From Homarus americanus (Eukaryota; Arthropoda; Malacostraca; Decapoda; Nephropidae): 64,000 bases of DNA. Below are positions 10,665-21,185 of the stretch, piece by piece; position 1 is the first letter of the stretch; every line of letters begins with the position of its first letter. Under the pieces are notes generated by a model. The model ran no database searches. It saw nothing but the letters and a program-made list of their open reading frames with translations, and was not told the DNA's origin. The stretch lies in NCBI RefSeq assembly GCF_018991925.1, contig NW_024737042.1, positions 15,646,773-15,710,772 of the forward strand. The letters run 5' to 3'. A program made the position numbers and the translations under genes.

Positions 10665-10790
10665 ACCTGTTTCTGAAGATGTCTTGAATAAAGACGAAAG
10701 CTAAGGTGCTCCGTTGTTTCCCTTTTCCCGTGTGATTTTATCAAGATTTATCTTATCCACGTTTTCATTGTGGATCTACATGAAATATAT
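10665..10790 (+). mobile_element. Dispersed repeat, Penelope-like non-coding fragment (copy 1)
   Basis: About 115 bases from 10673 onward are nearly identical to 46225-46335, ending in the shared TCATTGTGGATCTACAT followed by TA-rich sequence in both copies. The shared segment starts with a hammerhead-ribozyme-like motif, a known feature of Penelope-like retroelement terminal repeats. No coding part of such an element is nearby, so the assignment rests on that motif and on repetition only. Confidence 0.55.
10673..10700 (+). ncRNA. Hammerhead-ribozyme-like motif
   Basis: CTGAAGAT followed by GTCTTGAATAAAGACGAAAG fits the hammerhead core. CUGANGA is followed by a five-base-pair stem II (GUCUU/AAGAC) with a GAAUA loop and then GAAA. 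One extra U sits between the conserved A9 and stem II. Stem I, stem III and the cleavage site are not clear, so activity is doubtful. The identical motif occurs at 46225. Confidence 0.35.
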
Positions 10791-10870
10791 ATCTATATAT
10801 ATGCAAGTAAATCACTGTAGTTGCGCGTGATCCAGGTATATGCTGATAACCACAAGGAAAGAAGAAAACA

Positions 10871-10908
10871 CGAAGTTCCCAAGCGCTTTCGTGTAATTCA
10901 CATCAAGG
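10871..10908 (-). ncRNA. Second, degraded hammerhead-like motif in opposite orientation
   Basis: Read on the minus strand, TTGATGTGAATTACACGAAA resembles CUGAUGA, a short stem GUG/CAC and GAAA, with the 5' core shortened by about three bases. It faces the motif at 10673 about 170 bases away. This would suit a Penelope-like terminal fragment but could be coincidental. Confidence 0.25.
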
Positions 10909-10919
10909 TCCAATTAATT

Positions 10920-12182
10920 GTCATTTAATTGAGATATTAAAAGAACGAGTACCGGTTTTTTTGGGGGCCGACTTTCATTACATTTTTAAGCCGCGTGGGA
11001 CAACAAAAGCCAACACAGGCCAACGCAGCACACAGCATTAGGACGGTGTGAATATATATGGTATACAAAGTTCCGTGGCTATAATCGTTAAACCCACATA
11101 GCCGTAGTAAGCTCAGTGTTCTGTAGCGAAGTATCACACAACACTGGTTTACAAAAGATATAATTGTGTTATGTACAGGTGGATGTGTCTCGTGTGTTTT
11201 AATAAAGCACAACGGGGGATTTGATGACCAGTCTTTCATAAAAAAATACACAACAAAAACCACAATTATTTAACTCCATCGTGGTATAACTGATGTGTTA
11301 ATTGTGTCTCTTGAGGTGTTAGTAAATGTGTGTGTCTGTCCGCCTGTGTGTCTGTCATTCACCGAGCCACGATGGATGTTGTGTTCTGAGGATGACCAGT
11401 CTAGTTGTGACCTTCATCCATAAGATATTCAGTAAATCATTCACTATTTATTTGGATGTAAAGTTTTATTTTGTAAACAGTGAATAAAACATTTGTACTC
11501 GCTCCTCGGGAAGCTAAAGGTCGGCCCTGCATTACTGAACACTGATTCTTATATTGGTTATAAAGGTTTTAGAACTTTTAGTCATCACGGATTATACAAA
11601 CCTTTTTGATACGAACAACACACAAGTACACACACACTATCATATAAACATACAGGTGTATATTAAAGGATTAATATACATCAACAAGAGTATCACAACC
11701 AACACGATATACTTCTTCCTTTATATAAATCATAAACATTCCCAAGTATCGACATTTATATAATCAACAGACATGCGTTAAGATGAATTATATAAACCCT
11801 TTCTCAGTCACCTAACCTCAGGTATAGCAACACAAGAAGGATTCGTAGACAGTGTATATCTTACCTGCCTTACACCTGACCCACCTCCCCTCACCTGTAC
11901 ACTAATTAGGTATGCTGGCCAACGAGTATAACATTTATACTACCTGAATTTTAACCAACATCCCCCCCTCCCCTCCCCTCCTTGTAGTGCCGCTGATATC
12001 ACCTTTAAATTGATTCCTCCTCACAGGTGATGGAGATGAGTGTAGGTTAGAGCCGACAGGTAAACAATAGCCAAGACGAGAAGCGAATGACTTTACCAGG
12101 TGGGATAAAACAATACAACCTTAACTTAATTTTTTTTCTATAATTTTTATTAATCTTACCAATGCGTTATTTTAATTATCGA
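10920..12182. other. AT-rich unique sequence
   Basis: No repeat array, RNA gene or conserved coding frame seen. A 108-codon minus frame at 10937-11263 has no recognisable domain and ordinary AT-rich composition, so it is not annotated. Confidence 0.5.
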
Positions 12183-12400
12183 CAGTAAAACCTCCATATA
12201 ACGGACATCAATCAAATGGGTATAGTCCGTTATACTGAGGTTTTACATATAATAGACTGTACTGTTATATAGAGGTTTCACATATAATGGACCTCGATAT
12301 AATAAACTGTACTCTATTATACGGAGGTTTGATAAATAACAACCATCTATATAAGGTACTATACTCTCTCGTGTGGTCCGTTAAACAGAGGCCTCACTAT
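12183..12400. mobile_element. pogo/Tigger-like MITE relic
   Basis: The left end CAGTAAAACCTCCATATAAC followed by GGAC resembles the terminal inverted repeats of pogo-type elements. The right end near 12373-12399, read in reverse, is TAGTGAGGCCTCTGTTTAAC followed by GGAC, a diverged partner. Between them GAGGTTT and TATAATGGAC-like motifs recur about every 55 bases. There is no transposase, and the target-site duplication is not clear. Confidence 0.45.
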
Positions 12401-12402
12401 AT

Positions 12403-13320
12403 ATAATTTTCTAGCCCCAACATCTAAAGTCTTTATGTTGAGTTAGGTCCTACACAAGCTATCAGTAATTATATAGAAGGTAAATATTATGTTATACTTC
12501 TGATTGAATCGCCTCTCTGCCACCTTATCTTAATTATATAATATTCCCGTCGGCTATAATTATTAGACGTCGGGTGTAAAGCATTATATTAGAGTGATTA
12601 TTGAACTCTGGAATCAAACTTGTAAAGCAAAAAAAAAAAACATATAATTGTTAATGTCCAAACAAATTTGAATGAAAAATTGGTAGACAGATAAAGAAAG
12701 AGGGAGAGAGAGGGGGGAAAGAGAGAAAATGTGGCATAGAGAGAGACAGAGAGAGAGTTCAGAAGAAACAGAGTGAGAGACAAAGAGAGTGGCACAGAGA
12801 AAGAGGCAACAAAGAGAGAGAGAGGGGGGATGATAGGCTAACCTTTTAGTATCCCGTGAACAACTTTGAATAATGAAATGCAAATCTCCTTGACAAAATA
12901 TGTACATGCATAATGCAAGGTCCCTCATCGGCCACGTTTTTGGTTCATCTAAGATTAGAGAGAGAGAGAGAGAGAGAGACTATAAACACCAAAACATATA
13001 TCTAAGAATAACCCAAACCTGTAGTACAATTAACTCACAGGTAAAACAAGACATACCAAGCTACGTCCTAAAACACCCCCGGAGGCAAAAACAGACAAAC
13101 AAACATTGAATAAAGTTTTATTGTGTTTAAGTTAACGCACTGAGGAGGAAGCTGATCCGAGGTAAGAATTTGTCACGAGTTTATTTTTTTCTTTCTTCTC
13201 GAGACGCTCCGTGTGATTAAACTGAGAGATTAAATATCATGTGACGGTAAGATGTTATTTCGAACCGCTTAAGATCTTTGTCTTGTAGTATGTATGTCTT
13301 GGATAGTCATTCCTTAACAT
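12403..13320. other. AT-rich unique sequence with (GA)n patches
   Basis: GA-rich stretches lie at about 12690-12830 and a clean GA run at about 12957-12979. No gene features. Confidence 0.5.
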
Positions 13321-13323
13321 ATT

Positions 13324-13618
13324 GGATCCAGTGATGTGGCAAAAGCATTTATGTGAGATGTGGCACCTCTGTGTTTGTTTATATCGTATTAAAACTCCCG
13401 GAATGGCCCTCAGAAACCTCTCAATAGTAACCAGACTAAGGATGCTAGATAAGTATCCCTACACAGGTGCCACATCTCACATATACGCACCAGCCACTGT
13501 ACCAGGTGTAAGCGGAGGTGACCGTACCTCGTAGGCTGAGGCTAAAAGGGAGTTTTAATACGTTGTAAACAAACACAAGAGCTGCCACATCTCACAAAAT
13601 GCGCCAATCACTGTACCA
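13324..13618. mobile_element. Inverted-repeat element (MITE-like)
   Basis: The left arm (13324-13399) and right arm (13548-13618) are imperfect reverse complements over about 70 bases. GGGAGTTTTAATACG, AAACAAACACA and GCCACATCTCACA appear on the right and their complements on the left. The spacer carries another partial copy of the arm (13464-13525), also a direct repeat of the right arm. No transposase is present. It is a non-autonomous foldback or MITE-type structure. Confidence 0.6.
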
Positions 13619-13639
13619 GGTGTAAGTGAATGTGACTGT

Positions 13640-14915
13640 AGGTTGTGGCGAGTGAAAGTACAAACAAACAAAACATCATTCATAATATTTATATAAATCT
13701 TGTTATCTCGTGTAAAAAAAAAAATCACTGAACGAGACTCAAAGAATTAAACCACTGAATCACCTTAACATAACGAAACAGACATAAAAAACAAGTATTG
13801 TGTATTTGTTTGTGTGTATATTTTTGTATATTTATTATATGTCAACGATCGTCAGTGTGTTGAGGGTATCAAAGCTTCTCAACTTGTTTAAACAGAATAA
13901 TTAATTTGCATCGGAGTTGGTGTTAGGTTATGTAGCCCCCAGCGTTGAGTATTCATGGTAACCAGTCTTCTATATCAAAGTCTGTTCAGTGCACAATGCC
14001 TGCACAATTTATATTATTCTGTGAACCAAAATAAATGCAAATTATAATTGAAAAGAGGGAAAATGTTTATGATAATTCAGAAGAAAAAAAAATCCCAGGG
14101 CATTAGGATTTTATCTTCATACTTTTTTAAGAGTTAATTATAAACTCTAATGCAACATTCCATCTTTTTACAATAGAAACAGGACTTGATTGTTTCATTG
14201 TATAAGCGAGTTTGATGAGCTAAAGGTGAGAAATGAGTGAGAAATATACCTAAGCTATCAGGTGAGGTGGCCGGTCATGACTTTAATTAACGGATAAAAT
14301 AAACTTGATTCTTGTTATATAGGAAGCCACTTTTTTATTATACTCATCTGCAAGGGAGAAAAAAGCTCAACTTTTTATGATCATAACATTATTATTAACC
14401 TGTTCATTATTCCCTGGACATCCTTTAGTGAGGGAGTTTCATACTTACGGAAACATGATATGCAAATTAACGTGCAATAAGATACACACCTGACAATTTT
14501 CAACATTAGTTTATTTACTGGGAAAAACAAAGGTGTGATAGAATGAGTCACTACCTATGTCTCACCTGAGGAAATGTTTCCCTCACACCAATAAGACAAT
14601 ATCAGTCAGGTAAGAAATGTCGTGTTGGATTGTATAAACGCTGTATAAACCTAAACTTTTGGGGGAAATTAACAAAGTTAAAACAAATAAAATAAAAGTC
14701 CTATCCCCCCAAAAAAGTTTCCAGTGTTTTAAGATAAGAAAACATTATTATAAATTATTTAAGAGAGACTGATAGCGACTTCAGTATTATCAATGACATT
14801 TAAAGACTTATTTAGTTTTATGTAGAAAAAACATTAATATTACTAATGCTACATAAGACCGTCAAGCACTGAATTGTTCCATTAATACAGAAACTGTATA
14901 TTTATGAGCTCACAA
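13640..14915. other. AT-rich unique sequence
   Basis: No recognisable feature on either strand. Confidence 0.5.
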
Positions 14916-14959
14916 CCTGAAAGCCATAAGAACATTCTTATGTTCTTATGGCTTTCAGG
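14916..14959. repeat. Perfect 20-bp hairpin
   Basis: CCTGAAAGCCATAAGAACAT (14916-14935) is followed by a four-base loop TCTT and its exact reverse complement (14940-14959). The arm contains CATAAGAAC, like the tail of the LINE at 53 kb. Confidence 0.92.
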
Positions 14960-15256
14960 ATATTTTTAAAACATATCAGAAATTGTGTCTTGATAATGTT
15001 GACTCACAGAACACACAGTGACAACTTTGAGGGAAGGGCGATGCTGTGGAAGACTTATACAACAACAGCAAGAGAGACGATAAGACTTCACGCTGTAAAA
15101 CACTTCCTTAACAACCAATAAAGGTGTTACTAGTGCAAGAACATAAAGCTGTGAAGAACAACGAAAAAACACAAGAACACATGAGAACAATAACACCAAC
15201 AATAATCATTTCAATGACTTATAACCATAAAGGTGCAGCTTATAGTCGTTTAACAA

Positions 15257-16455
15257 CTGTTGTAGGTGATGTCAGCCAACATGCTTAAGTATAATACTGT
15301 AGTTGTTGTAGGTGATGTCAGCCAACATGCTTAAGTATAATACTGTAGTTGTTGTAGGTGATGTCAGCCAACATGCTTAAGGATAATACTGTAGTTAGGT
15401 GATGTCAGCCAACATGCTTAAGTATAATACTGTAGTTGTTGTAGGTGATGTCAGCCAACATGCTTAAGGATAATACTGTAGTTGTTGTAGGTGATGTCAG
15501 CCAACATGCTTAAGTATAATACTGTAGTTGTTGTAGGTGATGTCAGCCAACATGCTTAAGTATAATACTGTAGTTGTTGTAGGTGATGTCAGCCAACATG
15601 CTTAAGTATAATACTGTAGTTGTTGTAGGTGATGTCAGCCAACATGCCTAAGTATAATAATTGTTGTAGGTGGTGTCAGCCAACATGCCTAAGTATAATA
15701 CTGTAGTTGTTGTAGGTGATGTCAGCCAACATGCCTAAGTATAATAATTGTTGTAGGTGGTGTCAGCCAACATGCCTAAGTATACTTAGTATAATACTTG
15801 TAGGTGGTGTCAGCCAACATGTTGTAGGTGATGTCAGTACCATACTGTAGTTGTTGTAGGTGATGTCAATAACATACTAAGTATATCTATGTTTAGGTGA
15901 TGTCAGCCAACATGCCTAAATTATAATACTGTAGTTGTTGTCAGCCAACATGCCTAAGTATCATACTTATTTAACAGAGTGATGTCAGCCAACATGCCTA
16001 AGTATAATACTTGTTGTAGGTGATGTCAGCCAACATGCCCAGGTATAATAATTGTTGTAGGTGTGTCAGCCAACATGCCTAAGTATAATAATTGTTGTAG
16101 GTGATGTCAGCCAACATGCCTAAGTATAATACTTGTTGTAGGTGATGTCAGCCAACATGCCCAGGTATAATAATTGTTGTAGGTGATGTCAGCCAACATG
16201 CCTAAGTATAATAATTGTTGTAGGTGATGTCAGCCAACATGCCTAAGTATAATACTGTAGTTGTTGTAGGGGGTGTCAGCCAACATTCCTAAGTATAATA
16301 CTTGTTGTAGGTGGTGTCAGCCAACATGCCTAAGTATAATAATTGTTGTAGGGGGTGTCAGCCTACATGCCTAAGTATAATACTTGTTGTTGTAGGAGGT
16401 GTCAGCCAACAAGCCTAAGTATAATAGCTGTTATAAGTGTTGTCAGCCAATACGC
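15257..16455. repeat. 46-bp satellite (GGTGATGTCAGCCAACATGC core)
   Basis: About 28 units. The first eleven or so are almost identical with an exact 46-bp period (cores at 15265, 15311, 15357). From about 15650 a shorter unit of about 39-40 bp, lacking CTGTAG, alternates with the long one, and CTTAAG changes to CCTAAG. Units near 15780-15970 are rearranged. The low divergence suggests recent expansion. Confidence 0.95.
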
Positions 16456-16854
16456 TAAACAAAGGCGTAAAGTTACACAATGCATTATAATCTGGTACAA
16501 AGCTGTATTGATTGTGTTGTGTGAATGTCAGTCGTGGTAGTTGATGCTCTGGTTAACACAGCCACATTATGTTCCTCTTTTTAAACTTATCGTATAACCC
16601 AGATTTTTCTTATATTGTTTGTTTCACTGTCACTCTGGAAAAACCTTCAACAATAAAGTGTAACAATACAACAAAGTGTTACGCTCTGTAATGACGCTTA
16701 CTTGTTGTCACACACACTACTACTACTTTTTATTTTTTTTTATAACGTGGCCTCCAGCCTCCCCCAATAGCCACACCTTCGCCACCATTTTATTACCTTA
16801 ATATTAAATATCATAATACATAAGTAGCTATCCTAGCTGTGTTGAATTAGTTAA
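16456..16854. other. AT-rich unique sequence
   Basis: No feature seen besides a T-rich run near 16722-16742. It separates the satellite from the 3' end of the retroelement. Confidence 0.5.
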
Positions 16855-19800
16855 TCTGCTGATCTATGCGGCATTCAGTGACTGTAGCCTCAGAGTCAAT
16901 ATCTGCAGCTGTTGTCGGCTTTGGGGCCGAAGCTCTCATTCCCCGGAGGCAGAGCAAAGCCTACCGAAGGAGAGAGAAGGACAGTCGACATCTCATCCAG
17001 GCTGTAACATAATTTCTGGGCTGCTGCTTCTGTTCGGAGATCACCTCCACGAGTCTGGCGGAAAAACATTTTGCACTTGGTCCATCCCACCAGAGGTTGT
17101 GAACACTAGAGGAGTGAATCTGCCTTGATCGACGTTCTGAATTCTCTCCCGTTATGCCCTTATCTTGTCGTTCTCGTTCCTCCTGTGTGCAGCATCGAGA
17201 GCTAAGTTACGGTGACATGTGGCCATGGGATAACAAATCCTGATGTCGAAGAAGGCTCGCTGTCCCTGCGTCCAGAATCCTCGAGCACTGACGTCAACAC
17301 GGGCTTCGTTGGATGTGTTTGAAGTCCTAGGGTTGGAAGATCTCACCGTCCAATGGAAGGAGGGTCGATTCTACCATGACATCACGGCAGATTTCCTTCA
17401 ACATATTTACTGTGAGATCTCTTACTTTGTCATGCCTCATGCATATGAAGCCCCCTTTCTTGCACACCATGGCGTGATCGACGTCATAGGAAGAGCCACG
17501 CACGCATTGGGAGGGCAAGCCTTCCACTGGCCTACTGTACCATAGAGCATTGGCATCTGTAAATTCTTGTTTATTGAGACTGAAACCAATTGCCCTTATC
17601 GGTAATGTAGTTAACCAGTTCGAGGCGCCCACCTCCTGCGCTATAGCTACTTTTTTTTTCAAATTCTCTGGTACTTGCAACAACAGTTGCTGCAACTTAT
17701 CACTTTGGCCGTGCTGTCGTTCTGTCGTAATGGACCTTCGAATCTTGTTTACCTCACTGGTATCCACTTCCCCTGTTGCGTTCTGAGCTATTATGTGGTC
17801 CGTGAGGGCTGCCGTGAGCTTAACTTAGTTTTGATATTCGGTGGCAGCAATCTCCTCTGGATTGGTCAATCCCATACCTCCCAGTCTCGGTGGTAGTGCA
17901 AGGAGTGATCTTTCTGCTGGGGTTAAGTGAGGGTGTTTCACTAATTTGGGAATGAAATTGATGCTGAGGGTGGAGGAGGGGACCAATATCAGGGATAGTA
18001 TGCATCAGGTAGTTCCAGCGATGCTTGACTCCATGAGTGAATGCCGTAAAAGCCGCATGTGGCTCTGTGTTAGCAATCTCAGACAGAGCTTGGATTTCCC
18101 TAACCCACTCATTCACCTTTCCTGTTACGTACTCGGTCTTTAAGTCCGTCGTGCCGATTACTGCGCCTAGGTGTCTATGGCCTTCCTTTGTTATTTTGAC
18201 CTCACTGCCGCCAAACACCTCCATTGCCCGCTCATAATGTTCTGGCTTCACAATGAGGAAGGACTTGCTGGCGTTTGAGTGGTACCCTATTTGTGGACCT
18301 CGTGATGTTACCAGGTCCCATCACTTTTTGATGTCCTCCACTTTTCCTGCTCCTGTAAGGTCATCAGCGTACGCCACTTGTTTGACCTCAGTTGTTTCAA
18401 ATTTTATTGTGTGTTGGAGCACGGATAGGCCTGTTGCGTACATTGCTATTGCAACAGGGTCCCCCTGCGTTGTTCCCTGGGTTGACTGTATGATGGTATC
18501 ACCTCTTAGAGCCTTGTTGTTTACTATATAAAGGTCTGATGGATTCCGATAGGAGTTTTCAACATACATTGCAAAGTTTGGACACTTGATCTTTATGTTG
18601 TGCAGTGCGGCCTTGCGGTTAAGTATGTTGAATGCGTTTGAAGCGTCAACTAGGAGAACGGCCTCACAATCATGCTGCTCAAATGTCGTTATCATGGCGT
18701 GAATGGCAGCTTCCCCTCCAGTTTGGTGGCCAGCACAAACTTGCAGGTTCCCTGCTGCTGCCCTGACATCATCCTTTACCACCATTATGCATTTTCCGAT
18801 GATCCGCCTCAGCACTTCCCCCACCGCTATAGGCCTACATCCTGGATTCTTATCCAGGGGAATGAGGCGGCAGGCCGTCAGAGCATGGAGATGATGGCAG
18901 CACGAGGATGCCAGCTTTCTTTCAAGGGCGGCAATGGCAGTGCAGAGATCACTTGCTACAGGGCCAAACTTGTTAGTGCTGAGGATGACTCTCCAACCGT
19001 TTGCGTCCAGACCTGAAGGGCCGACACCTCCTCGAGTCTTCAGTGCCTTTTTCCACACCATCCCGCCTGTTATTTTCTCGAACAGGACAGCATTTGGTGG
19101 GATATAGGCACCCTGGAACCTGATGCCTTCGTCTTCACTTGCAGGGGGATGTTTTTCTTTCAGTAGTTTAAATGTGTCTGTTTATTGGCAGGACCTCACC
19201 AGAGGATTCCTCTGTGAGAGATCTTACCGCCAAAGACACTTTTCCCATACGCATTTTGTTTCCAAACTTTCTTATAACGTCATCGGTGTTTTGCTTTCCG
19301 TCTCCTATAAATTTTAATCTCTCCTGCAGTGTTCTTGCTTCACATAGGAGATCATCAATGGCCCCATTCTGCCACATTGTCAATCTTCTCTTCATTGCTG
19401 CCATATTTTCGTTGTGCTTAGTCTTTGTGTGCGTCCTCTGACAGAATAGATGTGGTATTATTGCCAGTATTTAAAGAGCTAAAGGGGCGAGGAAGCAATC
19501 CTGAGTGTAATCAGTTCTGAGGCCAATCATCTTCCGAATCATTTCTTTGGTGGCCGCACACTTGGGTGGTTCAAACAGGTTAGCTGGTGACCACCTGACA
19601 ATTTCTGAGTAAGTTTCTTTAAACCATATGTCCGCATTTTCCATCGACATGCCATTCCACTGTGGTGGCTGTCTCTCATTCTCCTCGTGGACATCAGCTA
19701 CTATTGGAGCAGCGTTTATTAGTACTACATTTTCAGGTTGAGTAGACTCACTGCTATCATTTAGGATATCATCGGGCGGTTGGGTCCCGGCAATATCCAC

Positions 19801-19953
19801 TGTGGCCTCCTGTGTCGGCTCCCTGCCTTGTGGGTTTCGACAATTGTTTCCCTTTCTGCAAGCCACACATGGTCAGTTGTTTCTCGCACATTCACAGCTA
19901 GTGCAATTTTGGTTCTGGCTAGCACAGACGCAGCAATGTCTGTTACCCGGCAT
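16855..19953 (-). pseudogene. Degenerate retroelement: Cys-rich N-terminus, reverse transcriptase, Cys/His and nuclease-like C-terminus
   Basis: Reading 19953 to 16855, the N-terminus is a Cys-rich block (MPGNRHCCVCASQNQNCTSC, then further CxxC pairs) with an in-frame TGA. A linker follows with an in-frame stop at 19471-19473. The RT domain (about 19160-18250) has GVGPSGLDANGW, RPIAVGEVLRRIIGK, motif A LLVDASNAF, motif B TTQGDP and motif C YADD. A TGA at 18321-18323 sits where KKWWD would be expected. After it come HRHLGAVIGT and, after a frameshift near 17965, PAERSLLALPPRLGG. The C-terminal part has NWLTTLPIRAIGFSLNKQEF, a Cys/His motif (CVRG...DHAMVCKKGGF), then in other frames ARGFWTQGQRAFFDIRICYP and RFTPLVFTTSGGM. 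That end resembles a PD-(D/E)XK-type nuclease, by inference only. The order is complete, but at least three frame changes and three stops make it dead. The RT clade is not certain. Confidence 0.85.
18321..19061 (-). pseudogene. Reverse transcriptase domain of the 16.9-20.0 kb element
   Basis: This is the longest intact frame of the element, 246 codons. Motif A (LLVDASNAF, residues 136-144) and motif C (YADD, residues 231-234) keep the catalytic aspartates, and TTQGDP (197-202) is the primer/template-grip motif. The true domain begins upstream near 19160 (GIRFQGAYIPPNAVLFEKIT in the same frame). It ends at a TGA directly after DIKK, and homologous sequence (WDLVTSRGPQIGYHSNASKS) continues in frame after the stop, so the stop is a nonsense mutation. 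Confidence 0.85.
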
Positions 19954-19962
19954 AGTGTTCCG

Positions 19963-19995
19963 CACCTTGGGCGACAGTTACGTCCGCCTCCGACA
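19963..19995. repeat. 33-bp direct repeat, copy 1
   Basis: CACCTTGGGCG...CGCCTCCGACA matches 20408-20440 at 32 of 33 positions. It lies just upstream of the retroelement's first codon. Confidence 0.85.
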
Positions 19996-20752
19996 TCTGC
20001 TTTGGTCCCATACAGAAGAAGAAACTCGTTCTTATGGGTAAAGAGCAGAGAGGTGACAGGCTGGACTGCTGTGTCCTGGTAGTAGGGGCATACGTGCGCG
20101 CGTGGATGTGTAGGCCATCCCCCCCCCCACCCCCTGTGGGCGGCAATCCAACATCAGAATGATACACTGGGAGCAAGAATTGTCAAACCTAACCACTTGT
20201 TTATATATCCTTGGCAGAAATAACCACTATTTCTATGGTCGCACTGATGTAAGATTAGTTATATATACTCACTTGGTCGGCTGACACCCCATGAAGTGAC
20301 CGTTACTTGGGGGGTGGGGCGACCACAAGCGAAAAGCACTTGGCCCCATAAGGGCGAGTCTCTCGATGCCACCCCTGCCAAAGTAGGCCTATCGACACTG
20401 GCACTGGCACCTTGGGCGGCAGTTACGTCCGCCTCCGACACCCAAATTCTCACAGACTCGCTTGGTGATCGCCTGTTAACACACGGAATATTTGCGATTA
20501 ATGCCGTAAGGGATGAGAAGAACCTTGGGTGACAATGCTTAGGGTGTTATCCGATATTCACCGACACATTGTTAAATTCCCGCTCCCACACACCGTGCAT
20601 GTCCCCACCAATAACACTTTAGATCAGGGAGGACACTCCCACGCCGCGCTGATCCTAGTACTACTACTACTACTTTGCTGTCACTCGGCAACGAGTATGA
20701 CGATCATCCAGCTATGATACATTGTGATGAGTTATTGGGAACGTCACCTACG
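19996..20752. other. GC-moderate region upstream of the retroelement
   Basis: This is probably the 5' flank or untranslated region of the minus-strand element. It holds the second 33-bp repeat copy (20408-20440), a C-rich run at 20116-20132, and TACTACTAC repeats near 20660-20675. No coding sequence is recognised. Confidence 0.4.
20408..20440. repeat. 33-bp direct repeat, copy 2
   Basis: Partner of 19963-19995, 445 bases away in the same orientation, with one mismatch. Confidence 0.85.
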
Positions 20753-20947
20753 TTAGGGAGTTCTGAAGTGAATCGAGAGGCCAATACGGGACCGACAGGG
20801 TCGTCCGCAGATGTTGCATGTATGGAGGGCTACATCTAGTGCGGGAGGGGCGGTGGCGGGTCTTTCCAGCGTTGATGCTTGTCTGCCTCGGTTTGCAGTC
20901 GGGCTAACTCGAAAGTATTGACACCTTCTCGTGTGGTGCTCCTCCAA
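20753..20947 (-). pseudogene. 3' fragment of a LINE ORF with C-terminal zinc finger
   Basis: The 64-codon frame ends in HTCNICGRPCRSRIGLSIHF, preceded by a Thr/Ala/Pro-rich linker. A final CxxC-G-R-x-C-x-SRIGL finger is a common C-terminus of non-LTR retrotransposon polyproteins in invertebrates (established knowledge). The usual second histidine after SIHFRT is missing. No RT precedes it here, so this is a truncated 3' end unrelated to the element at 16.9-20.0 kb, which has its own C-terminus. Confidence 0.55.
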
Positions 20948-21002
20948 GCGTTACGGTGTGGAGTAATCGTCTCCCAGGTGACGGGGTCTATTCGCTAGCT
21001 CG

Positions 21003-21058
<56 letters not shown>
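21003..21058. repeat. (CA)n microsatellite
   Basis: Pure CA dinucleotide run of about 28 units. Confidence 0.95.
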
Positions 21059-21062
<4 letters not shown>

Positions 21063-21185
21063 TTAACGAGACGACCATGTAAGCAAGAGGCAGATTCGGA
21101 TATAAACCTTTGAGGAATAAACCACAAAACGTGTGATAAAGACAACCACTTACTGTATGTTTATTGTTAAGATTCTTTTCAAGGC

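Noticed and set aside
10937..11263. 108-codon minus ORF with hydrophobic C-terminus
   Set aside because: No family recognised and it overlaps the edge of a dispersed repeat fragment; chance frame more likely.
15257..16455. Possible CRISPR array (regular 46-bp repeats)
   Set aside because: Units are tandem with no distinct spacers and the genome is eukaryotic; it is a satellite.
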